From NCBI GenBank assembly GCA_032358255.1, contig JAULBX010026496.1, positions 124,001 through 188,000 on the forward strand: a stretch of 64,000 bases of DNA, read 5' to 3'. Below, piece by piece: positions 36,401-46,397 of this stretch (the first letter of the stretch is position 1; each line of letters opens with the position of its first letter). This stretch comes from Heterotrichella gracilis (taxonomy: Eukaryota; Sar; Xanthophyceae; Tribonematales; Xanthonemataceae). The translations under genes and the position numbers were made by a program. Below the pieces are notes generated by a model, which saw nothing but the letters and a program-made list of their open reading frames with translations, had not been told where the DNA came from and did no database searches.

Positions 36401-38812
36401 AAGCGGGAGGAGGCGCGCAGCAGGGGGCCTAACAAGATCAAGTCCACCTGGCCCGTGCGCTTCACCTACGACGCCCTGTGCTTTGTGCTGGACACCGTGT
36501 TTGCAAACAGGCCAATCCAGGTGCGCGGGGGATGTGTGGGGTGGGAACGGGTTGCATTGTGTTTAAATGTATCCAAGTAATGTGCTGGGGGTGTTTGAGG
36601 GGGGTGGAGCTTGGGGATGGAATATGCTGTCTTAATGTGCACACCACCGTCCATGCGGGTGGTGGCCAAGGAGGGGGGCACTAAGATAGCAACCCCATGC
36701 ATTGCCGCAAACTCCCATGCCAATTCTTTAGCATATTCATTCCCCTTGACGCATTGATTGCACCATGGGTTCATGTCCGACTCACACTCACACCAGACCC
36801 CTTCCTGCCCTCTTGCTTGCCACATCGTGTCCGCGGCTGACCTCCATGCCCCCTTGCCTGCAGCGGTTCTGGTTCCTGGAGACTGTTGCGCGCATGCCCT
36901 ACTTTGCCTACATCTCCATGCTGCACCTGTACGAGAGCCTGGGCTGGTGGAGGGCAGGCGCGGAGCTCAGGAAGGTGGGGGGGTAGCTGGTCTATTGTGT
37001 GCACTGTGAACCTTTAAGTGGTATAGTTAGTGTTGTAGTAAGTGTTATCATACATGTTGCATTTATAGATAAGAATTACCATCAGTTTAGAGATTGGTAC
37101 ACAGTGCATTGGCATTGAATTAGAGTTGGGTTGAGGTGAGATATGCACTAAATGCATGCATTGCAAAGCACTCGCCAGGCGCACCACTCCGGCACCCCCC
37201 CTCCCACCCATCCACTGCGCCCACCCCTCCACCCCCCGCAGGTTCACTTTGCCGAGGAGTGGAACGAGCTGATCCACCTGCAGGTCATGGAGTCGCTGGG
37301 CGGTGACCAGAAGTGGATTGACCGCTTCCTTGCGCAGCACGCGGCTGTGTTCTACTACTGGGTGCTGGTGCTGGCCTACCTGCTGGCGCCCTCGCTGGCG
37401 TACAACTTCTCAGAGCTGGTGGAGGTGGGTGGGGGGGGTGGGTGTGTGGGAGGGGGGGTAGCCAAAAGGGGAGGGATCAAACAAACGGTTAGATGGTGGT
37501 GGTAGTGAGGTGGGTGGGTGGTGGTGGTGGCAGTGAGGAAGGCACAACTGAGTTTTTGTCAAAGCATATTAGTTGTCAGGTGCGTGTTGGGGCTTGTTGA
37601 AGGGGAGTGGGGTTGGGTGATTGGACAGGTACTGCCAGCAGGGGTATTCACGCCCGCCTCCCCCGACTACGGACCACAGAAAGCGTGGCAAAGCATGTGG
37701 ACCTGCACACATTTCTTATCACCACCACCACCCACCATTACCCCTCATCATCAGCACCAGCACCACCCGCACGCCCATGTGACAGAAGGCTACGCCAAAT
37801 CTGACCCCTACATACCCCCCACCACTCATTACCAACCCCACACCACCCACCATTAATTCACATCTGTAGGCCCATGCGACCGATACCTATGCGGAGTTTG
37901 CCGAGGCCAACGAGGCGCTGCTGAAGGAGCTGCCACCCCCCCTGGTGGCAATCAACTACTACCGGGGAGGGGACCTCTACTACTTTGACGCGTTCCAGAC
38001 CAGCGCCTGGGAGCAGCCGCGCAGGCCGCAGTGCAAGTGAGTGGTGGGGGAGGGGGGCGAATAAGGAATTTCAAAAAGTAATGAAATTTTTTTTGGGGAA
38101 AGGAGGTAGCGCTTTGGAGCAGCCGCGCAGGCCGCAGGGCTAGTGTGTGGGGGGTTGGGGGGCAAGCAGTGAACTTAAAAACAAATATTGAAGATTTCAG
38201 GAGAAAAGGAGGTAGCGCATGGGAGCAGCCTCTCAGGTGGCAGTGCAAATGGCTGTGGGTGTGCAGGCGCAGATCAGGACCGGTGACCCCTCCCTGTGGA
38301 ACCACTTCGTCAGGACTGTTTGCCTGCCCAATCTAGACCGCAGTCGTACCTTCACAGGAAATGGGTTCCAGCACCCCTGTTACATTCCTTCCGCCTGTGA
38401 CCACCCCCACCCCCGCCCCTGCAGGAGGCTGTACAGCGTGTTCAACAACATGATTGCCTGTCCTGGAACCCCATTGTCTTCACAGGAAATGTCTTTGAAA
38501 GCAGTTTGGTAGCATTCAACCCACTGCACTCCCTGTGACCACCTCCACCCCCACCCCCCGCAGGAGCCTGTACGACGTGTTCTGCAACCCATTGCACTAC
38601 TAGCAGTGAACATGCACCATTGCATACCTCTTGTGACCACCCCCACCCCCACCCCCCGCAGGAGCCTGTACGACGTGTTCTGCAACATCCGCGACGACGA
38701 GGTGGAGCACATGAAGACCATGCACGCCTGCCAGGACAACAGCCTCATGGGGGACATCGAGAAGAAAAGCCCATTCATACGGGCAAGGGACCTGCGCAAG
38801 GGGGGGAAGTGA
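33420..38812 (+). CDS. PTOX: Plastid terminal oxidase (PTOX / IMMUTANS-type plastoquinol oxidase)
   Basis: Exons 33420-33505, 34083-34160, 34513-34666, 35085-35174, 35610-35762, 35991-36098, 36353-36520, 36864-36974, 37242-37424, 37870-38036 and 38662-38812; 482 residues. It oxidises plastoquinol and reduces O2 to water at thylakoids, serving carotenoid desaturation and chlororespiration. Di-iron ligands are visible: Glu285 in [11 protein letters not shown], Glu325 and His328 in [15 protein letters not shown], a Glu in the [14 protein letters not shown] region, and Glu446/His449 in [11 protein letters not shown]. The PTOX-specific block before the last helix (YFDAFQTS...RRPQCK) separates it from mitochondrial AOX. 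The first two exons give a classic transit peptide: [19 protein letters not shown] and later [14 protein letters not shown] chose this start because the GTAAGC donor at 33506 joins in phase to a TGTGCAG acceptor at 34082. An acidic extension follows the transit region. Confidence 0.92.
35840..35945 (+). repeat. Two acceptor-side echoes of PTOX exon 6
   Basis: The unit CTTGTCGCAG|GTGAATGCTCCTG (about 35835-35856) and CTTGCTGCAG|GCGGACCAGTTCCTG (about 35911-35935) precede the real TGGTGCAG|GTGGATCGCAACCTG at 35991, spaced about 75 bp. Each is followed by a similar CTCC-rich, CCCTAA-containing spacer. Confidence 0.6.
38112..38255 (+). repeat. Two donor-side echoes of PTOX exon 10
   Basis: The exon end GGAGCAGCCGCGCAGGCCGC...(38010-38036) recurs at about 38116-38143 (with GGGCTAG replacing GTGCAAG) and at about 38221-38252 (GGAGCAGCCTCTCAGGTGGC...). 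Period is about 105 bp, with AAGGAGGTAGCGC spacers. Confidence 0.85.
38405..38602 (+). repeat. Two acceptor-side echoes of PTOX last exon
   Basis: CACCCCC..CTGCAG|GAGGCTGTACAGCGTGTTC at about 38425 and CACCCCC..CGCAG|GAGCCTGTACGACGTGTTC at about 38564 precede the real acceptor at 38661, with their polypyrimidine tracts intact. Both keep frame with exon 10: the first would code [12 protein letters not shown] and the second [12 protein letters not shown] before a stop, losing the last di-iron Glu and His. Confidence 0.85.
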
Positions 38813-40431
38813 GCTGGTGACAGGGGAGGTCCCTTGGATGGGGTGGGGCAATCCGAGGGACAGAGAGACCATGAGTCCATGTCATACAGGCAAGGGGGGG
38901 AGGGGAGGGGTCTGCAGACATCTGCTATTATTACATGAATTCTACAGGGACAGGGTGTACATCCCTAGGTAGGGTCATGATCAGGCTGCTTGAGCGTTCC
39001 CTGGCGCCTGATCCAGTGCTCGGCATGTATGGTAGGGAGGGGCACAGATGGGGGAATGGGGAGGGTGCCCAGGGGGGGAATGGAGCGGGTAGGCTGGGGA
39101 GAAGGATCAATTGGGATGGGGAAATTGGGGCGTGCATTGCCCACTGCTGTTCTAGTGTGGGTGTGGATGGGGTGGCATATTGCTGTTGTGGCGGCCTCAC
39201 CGGAGTGTATGGTAGACAGAGTAGACTGCCATGTATAGAGATTGATGATATGGCATACTGGGGCAATGGATATGCCACAGCGATGTATTGGGGTCTCCTA
39301 GTGCGCACCACAAGTATTTTTATTGCGTATATAAACTGGACTGCAGGCAATTGGGCATGGCATATAGCCATTTGTTTGGACAGCATGTTGGCAGGCTGTA
39401 CGCAGTTTCTGTGATTTTGTTTGCACTGACTGGATCGCACTTAGTTTACTGCAGTACTAGTAGGCCTCAGTGTTTTGAATCCTTGGCAGAGACATTATCA
39501 ACGAATGTGATTAGTCTAAGACGTATTTTCATTATAGCAGAGCAGCACTGCAGTAACCATGGTTTCACCCACTGGCTGGCAGGACTGTGTGGGGTGGGTT
39601 TAATACGATATGCATTTTCCTAGCAGCTTGTACATTGCAGGCTACGCTGGATTGAAATTATCTCAATTGATTAATGACATTTTGTCATTACTATTGCCAA
39701 TGGATACGGTTCTATGACCTGGTAAAAAACAGTTTACAACAGTGTTGCCCCAGACTGGTCAATTTATAGCCCCCAAATTGGCCCCAATTGTGGTGCCCTG
39801 GTGCAAGCCAGTGGCCCCCTGAACTCCGCCTTTGTGCGTCCCCTTTCTTTCTTTCTTCTTCACCGACTGTCAACACCATGTCGAAATCGAGTCGACATAG
39901 ATCCACCTGACAGGACTACATATATATTGTTGCAAGAACGAAACTCCCTGTCAGTGAGGGTCAGAGCCCACACACCACGTAGTATGCACTCAGCAATGTC
40001 ATCATATGGCATTATGTAAATTGCTGCTGCATGGTCCCCATGCAAACTTTGCAGGCTTTCGTCATCATGTCATTGATTCCGAGAGGCATCCGATGTTTGA
40101 ATTAAATTAACAGCACGTTGCGTTAAATAGCATGCTCATCCATGACTTTGGGTCTGAACCCCACACATTGTCAACACAGAACTCAAGTGATTGTGCTCAA
40201 ATTATTTAAACAGCTGCTCAGCGCATGTGCGGCACTTGAAAAGTTTAACTACACTGATTGTCTGACAGAAAATAGCAGCATCAGCTTGCCGCCGCGGCGC
40301 CGCGGCGCAATGCTGCCGCACAGTTTGGTAGGCAATTGGTGCGGCACACACTGCAACAGTCGCAGTGATTGAGGCAGCTGCCTCATGACGAGGCAGCTGT
40401 GGAAAATGCATGCATGCGTTCCATGATGGCA
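38813..40431. other. Intergenic region downstream of PTOX and of the first F-box gene (convergent)
   Basis: No gene recognised. Open frames at 38931-39440 occur on both strands and carry no domain. A reverse-strand TGTAA at about 39734-39738 could serve the minus-strand F-box gene. Confidence 0.4.
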
Positions 40432-42383
40432 TCAGGTCCTGCTACCCTGGGATGACGTATCGTAACATACAATCTCATATGCATGCTGCTTGGTATCCCT
40501 GGCCATGGCACGCGTCATGACCCTTGTACCCCGGGTATGGGCCTTGGCTGCAGCACCCTGCAGCTGCGCCACATGGCCCTGCGCCCACCGCAAGGCGTCC
40601 AGCCTGCCACCGTCGTCCACCCCCGCCACCCCCGGCACCGGCTGCCCAACTAGCTCCTCAACGCTGACGCGCCTCCCCTGGACTCCAGGCTGGAGCTGCA
40701 TGCCTGGCTGGTGAAAGCTGTCGCTCTCTACCGCTACCTCCCACCCCTGCCCAACCACCCGCACCTGCTTGTCATGCTCCATGACATGAAAACCAGGATT
40801 TAGCGGGGCGGTGAGGGTCACGCCAGGGCACCGGGGAGCACACAGGCAGGTGAGGTTGGGCAAGGCTGGGAGCTGAATATAATCCTGGTCTATGAATTCT
40901 TCGTATGAGTCTTTGCCGCACATTCTGACACTGAGCTTCTCGACCGCGGAGGGCGTGTGGGGCAGCAAAAGTGCCGCTAACGCCTGAGAGCCACTGAACC
41001 GCAAGCCCAGGCTAGGCACAGGTGGCAGGAAGCGAGCCCAGTCATCCTTCGCCACCAAAGGCGCCTCGAGGAGGCTTGCTTCCTTGGGGGCGAAGAGCAG
41101 CTCGACCTTCTCCAGGGTAGCGGGCCACCAGGGAGCGCCCTGTGGCAGCGCCAGCGTGGCGTTGGTGTGGAAGATGGCGAGGGCGGTCAGCGCGGTTGCT
41201 GGGCGCAGGTCCAATGTGAAGTGTGCGTTCATCACTATCAGCGCAAGGTTGCGTAGCTGGGGCAGGCTGCTGAGGGGTAGGCGCCACGCGGGTAGGTGTT
41301 CGGGGTTGGTGTTCCTGAAGCACCCCACGCTGAGCTGCGCTTGAAGCACCGAGGGTAGGGGTGGGAATGGGTGGAGGGTGGCAAACGCAATGGCAGGCCC
41401 GGAATCATGCACCAGGTTCAAAGTGAGGCTGGTGAGCGCTGTCAGCTGGCTGAGGGGTGCATACATCGCTGCCAAGCTCTCGTCCCCCACTGCAGCATCG
41501 CTCTGTTGATCGCCAGATAGTATGGTCCCAGTTATGTCCAACACCTGCAGCTGGTGCAGCCGCCCAACAGCAGCAAACAGCGTCCCGAAGCACCGCAGCG
41601 GCGCTGCCTCGGAGGCCTTCTGCACTTGAAGGCGCAGCAGTTGCGCGCGTGCAGGCGCCATAGCTGTCACGATGGGCAAGGCCTCCTCAAGCTCGCACTG
41701 GAATCGCAGGCAAAGCTCCCTTGTGCGGTGCAGGTACTTGAGGAGCCTGTCGGTTGGGCACACCTCATCCTGCTTCTCGCCCACCCGTTCCCACAGCACG
41801 CCTTGGTTGTGCAGCAGGTTGTGCCAGCGCTTGCACACGGTGGTGGCGCGGGTGCGTTCAGGCATACCCAGGCACAGCAGCACCTGCGGCGACAAGAACA
41901 ACGCTGTTATTGCTGTGCCACTGTCTTAGTGTGTGGCGTTGGTACCACTGTCAGAAAGGTAGCACTTTCCCAGGAGCCCAGGAGAAAGAGCGGCGCATGA
42001 CCAATGCACTGCCAGGCACAGTACATTCGCATACATGTATTGATGCCACCTGGTCGCAGCAATTGTGGCATCTCCACTCCGTATCTACTGTGGCAGAAAC
42101 TAGTGCGACAAATAGCTTGCTACCTTCAATGTGGGTAGTCACTGGGGGCTTGGTTCCCCACTGGACAGTGCAGGGTCTAATAGGTTGCTGGAAAGTGTCC
42201 TGAACCATGAGGGCAGGTGGACTAGAACAGTGAACAATGCAGTTCATAGTTATACCACACAGTACCCTATCACGCGCAAGCAACTTTGCAAGGCAGTCCT
42301 ACCTGTGCCAGGGCGTCATCAGGCAGGCTGTGGATGTGCCCTCGAGCAGACTGCGATCCCCTTTCAGAAGGGTTTAGGGCCAT
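40432..42383 (-). CDS. F-box protein with leucine-rich repeats, tandem copy 1
   Basis: Two exons: 42383-42303 (27 codons) and 41883-40432; 510 residues. The F-box is split by the intron: IHSLPDDALAQ, then VLLCLGMPERTRATTVCKRW. This motif binds SKP1 in SCF ubiquitin ligases. The middle carries irregular LRR-like segments (QLTALTSLTLNLVH, LPLSSLPQLRNLALIVMN, LPALPNLTCL) that would choose the target. The C-terminal 130 residues (EHDKQVRVVGQGWEVAVES onward) have no fold I know but are conserved in the neighbouring copy. The start is the first in-frame ATG ahead of the F-box. The next gene upstream (43651-45561) is a paralogue with the same two-exon plan. Target unknown. Confidence 0.82.
41785..42302 (-). 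repeat. Conserved block shared by the F-box pair: intron plus start of exon 2 (copy 1)
   Basis: The intron (41884-42302) and the first about 100 bp of exon 2 match 44970-45474 with only about fifteen substitutions and three small indels counted by eye over the intron. The downstream coding sequence is far more diverged. Confidence 0.85.
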
Positions 42384-43650
42384 GGCGGGCTGCTGCAGAT
42401 GTTGGCTGCGAAGCTAGGCTGCCGGAGGAAATAGCAGGCTGTATCCTAGTTAATTACATATTGAGTTTCGAGTCAGCTGGGCTGCGTTTTGCATGCATGC
42501 ATGTGCATGTGGACAGGGTTGTGGTACCTTTTGCTTTGGACTTAACGCGATATAACATGCACCTTTGGGTTAGAGAGCAAAGTGTGCCAACGTTTGGTAA
42601 AGCTGAGGTGTCAGTGGGGTTTGTAAGCCTAACAATAGGCAAGTGGGTGTTCAGAACGCTGTGTCCCAAAGGGGGGTTGTGTATGAGAAATGGTATTTGA
42701 AGAGGACAACCAGATTAATCCTGCCAATTGGGTGGGTTATTGGGGGCCCGTTGCCGCAACAGGCTGTTGTTGCACACTCGGTGTCATTAAAGAGCTTCCT
42801 CAGGACACTGGCCATACGAGTCGAAAAACTTAAAAAAAGGTTGAAAATAAAGCCTCAAGTGCCCTGCCAGGTTCTTGATGAGTCCATTGGATTCACTCCA
42901 GCTGGATGGCAACCCTCTGTGTCCACATCCCTCTTTAATTCAGGGACAACGGTTACCCGCACCCGCAAAAGCATTGGCACCATACTGCGCGTCGAGGGGC
43001 TGGCTCCCTGACTGGGTGAACAACCTGATCTTGGCGTGTAATGTACGTATTTATTGCAGTTGTGCCATCACATTGGCACACTTGCTTCTCCCGCACCGCC
43101 CGCTGTAGGATTTCAAAACATGACAAAGCACAAACTGTAGCAATAATATTTGGTCGACTTGTACTGAATGAATGGTGTTTATAGTACTGGTCAGCACAGG
43201 CCACAGGCAAAATCAATCATGGTGCCAAATTCAATGCTGAGCACACTTTGTGGCTAAGCAGCAACTGTGAGGGTGGGTACAACCTGAAATCTACCCACCA
43301 TGCTGATCACCCTGATACGCGCTGACACGCACAGTCCCCGTTCAAACACCTTCCCACATCCCTGTGCGTCGCAAATTGCAGGCACAGTGCCAGCATCATG
43401 AGGTAACCAGCATGCTCACCCCCGTGACTCCCCATACAACGAAATTGAAATTGAATTGTTGTGCCTTTTCATCTTAATTGAATTTGATTGTGCGGAAAGC
43501 TGGCAGAAAGCACTGGTGAACAACGCACTGGCAGAACCTGGCAGAAACTGGCAAAGCTACCGCACAAAACTTGGTCAGCAACCACCACCACTGAGGCAGC
43601 TGCGGCATGTGAAAAAAACACGCCAGGATCAGGTCTTGCTACGCCGTAGG
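42384..43650. other. Region between the two F-box genes
   Basis: Holds the presumed promoter of copy 1 and the 3' end of copy 2. Open plus-strand frames such as 42131-42700 overlap the F-box intron or exon and are not supported. No domain seen. Confidence 0.4.
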
Positions 43651-45561
43651 CTAGGATGGCGTATCGTAACATACTATATCATATTCATGCATGACGTCGT
43701 TGGCCATGGCCTGAGACTCAGTCGTGATCCCTGCATCCACATGCGCCTTGGCTTCAAGCCCACGCAGCTGCGCCACATGGCCATGCACCCACCGCACGGC
43801 AGCCAGCCTGCCACCGTCATCCACCTCCGCACCACCCGCCTGCCCCACTATTTCCTCCATGCTCATGCGCCTCCCCTGGGGCTGTCTCTCTGGTGGCCGG
43901 TCGCTGCCGCTCTCCACCGCTATCTCCCACCCCTGCCCAACCACCCGCACCTGCTGATCGTGCTCCGTGAGGCGAAATCCAGGGTGCAGGGGGGCGGTGA
44001 GGGTCACGCCAGGGCACCGGGGAGCATGCAGACGGGTGAGTTTGGGCAACGCCGGGAGCTGAATGTAACCCTGGTCCGTGCATTGCTCGTGTGAATCATT
44101 TTTTGTCACACTCAAGTGCTGCAGCGTAGTTGGCGCGTGGGGCAGCAGCAGTGGCGCTACAATCCGAGAACCGCTCCACCACAGGCATAAGCTGCGCAGG
44201 GGTGGCAGGAGGCGAGCCCAGTCATCCTTCACAAGTAAAGGTGTCTCGAGCATGTATGAATACTGGGAATCGACGTGGAGCTGGAGTTTCTCTAGGCCAT
44301 CGGGCCACCAGGGTGATGCGCCATGTGGCAGCTTCAGTGTGGCGTCGCTGACATACAGTGTCAAGCTGGTCAGCGCGGCTGCAGGGCGCAGGTCCAATGC
44401 AAACTGCGTATTCATCACTGAGAGAGTCAGGCTGCGCAGCTGGGGAAGGCTGCTGAGGGGAAGGCACCGCATAAGTGGAATTAGGAGGTTGACGTGCATC
44501 ATCGCACCCACGCTGAAATGGGCGTCAAGCACCGATGGCAAGTGTGGAAGAGGGCGCAGGGTGATGTAAGCTGGGTCAGGCCCGGAGAGGTGCACCAGGT
44601 TCAAAGAAAGGCTGGTGAGCGCTGTTAGGTGGCTGAGGGGTGCATATACCGCTCCCCATCCCTCATTCTCCGCTGTAGAATTGCTACGTTGTTTGCTACC
44701 ATATGCGACCCCGGATAGATCCAACACCTGCAGTTGATGGAGGCGTGCGACCGCCGCAAAGAGCTCTTCAAAACACTGCAATGGCGCTGTATCCGAGACA
44801 CAGCGCACTCCAAGCTGCAACACCTGCGCGTGTGCCGGCGCCATAGCTGTCACCATGCGCAAACCCTGCTCAAAGCTGCACTGAAAACGAAGGCAAAGCT
44901 CTCTTGTGTGGTGCAGGTACTTGTGCAGGCTGTCAATCGGGCACAAGTCATCCCGCCTCTTGCCCACCAACTCCCACAGCACGCCTTGGTTGTGCAGCAG
45001 GTTGTGCCAGCGCTTGCACACCGTGGTGGCGCGGGTGCGTTCAGGCATACCCAGGCACAACAGCACCTGCGGCGACAAGAACAACGCTGTTATTGCTGTG
45101 CCACTGTCTTAGTGTGTGGCGTTGGTACCACTGTCAGAAAGGTAGCACTTTCCCAGGAGAAAGAGCGGCGCATGACCACCGCAGCACAAGGCACAGTACA
45201 TTCGCATACATGTATTGATGCCACCTGGTCGCAGCAATTGTGGCATCTCCACTCCTTATCTACTGTGGCAGAAACTAGTGCGACAAATAGCTTGCTACCT
45301 TCAATGTGAGTAGTCACTGGGGGCTTGGTTCCCCACTAGACAGTGCAGGGTCTAATAAGTCGCTGGAAAGTGTCCTGAACCATGAGGGCAGGTGGACTAG
45401 AACAGTGAACAGCAGTTCATAGTTATACCACACAGTACCCTATCACGCGCAAGCACCTTGCAAGGCAGCCCTACCTGTGCCAAGGCGTCATCAGGCAGGC
45501 TGTGAATGTGTTTTTCTGGGACAGGCTGCGATGCCTCCTCCTGTGGGTTCACAGAGCCCAT
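43651..45561 (-). CDS. F-box protein with leucine-rich repeats, tandem copy 2
   Basis: Exons 45561-45475 and 45066-43651; 500 residues from MGSVNPQ, or 23 more if the in-frame ATG at 45630 is used. F-box halves IHSLPDDALAQ and VLLCLGMPERTRATTVCKRW are identical to copy 1. LRR-like stretches are HLTALTSLSLNLVHLSG and LPLSSLPQLRSLTLSVMN. From about residue 70 the two proteins diverge to roughly two thirds identity by eye, mostly in the putative recognition region, while the intron and the first part of exon 2 are almost unchanged. It likely acts as an SCF substrate receptor; target unknown. Confidence 0.82.
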
Positions 45562-46397
45562 GGCTCGGGCTGCTGCAGTTGTTGGCTGCAGGTTTAAGCT
45601 ATCGAAGGAACCAGCTAGCTGCATCAACAAGTATTTTGGGCTGACCTAGTTACATCGTGGCAGTTGTATTTGTGCTGACTCTCGGGACGCACAAAACTGT
45701 ACTGGAAAGGACCCACGTTCCAAATGTCACACACAGAGGACCACTTGCCGACAAGTCGTCGTGCATAGCTTTTGTGATACTTGAGCTCAGACGTCAAAGG
45801 CTGTGCGGGGCCCAACCTTCAACAGCCATATGCATGCATGCATGTTTACTGTATCCCTTGTACCTACAGGGGTTTGTGGAGAACCCTTGTCTTTGGGCAC
45901 GCGGTTCTACGAACTGTGGGTTGAAGTTTATAGAGAGTAATTCAGTTTAGGTGGAGGGCTCGGTACTATTTGCAAGGAGCATCAGGGTCGCCTGGGTGGG
46001 TGTAACAGGGCACTGCTGAAACCCTTAGCTAGGGTTCTGGTAAGGTTCCTCAGGTTATCCAGTCCAGGGATGCACCTGCAGCTACCTGCTTGGCTGAAGA
46101 GATTAGCTAGGGGTGAAGACGGGATCCATCCATGGTCATTGTAACTGTTGTAGTTGCACACTAAGGAAGAAAGAAAGAATGAGAATGCACAAAGGCGGAG
46201 TTAGGAGGTCGGCTCGCACCATAACCAGAACCAGCCAAAACTGAGGTCATTAAATAACCTATGCCATGACGGAAAATGGGCATATGTACACCTAGTGCTT
46301 GTTTAACCCCCACATTGAAAAGTAAAAGGATATGCACCTTCCCTGACTGATATTGAACTCTATATCTTTGAAACACCTCGCCCTGCACAGCGCCCCC
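45562..46397. other. Intergenic region between F-box copy 2 and FkbM gene
   Basis: Nothing recognised apart from an ATGCATGCATGCATG run near 45830 and CTTAGCTAGGG-type short palindromes near 46022. Confidence 0.4.

Noticed and set aside
38931-39440. Overlapping open frames on both strands after PTOX
   Set aside because: GC-rich chance frames on opposite strands with no homology or splice signals.
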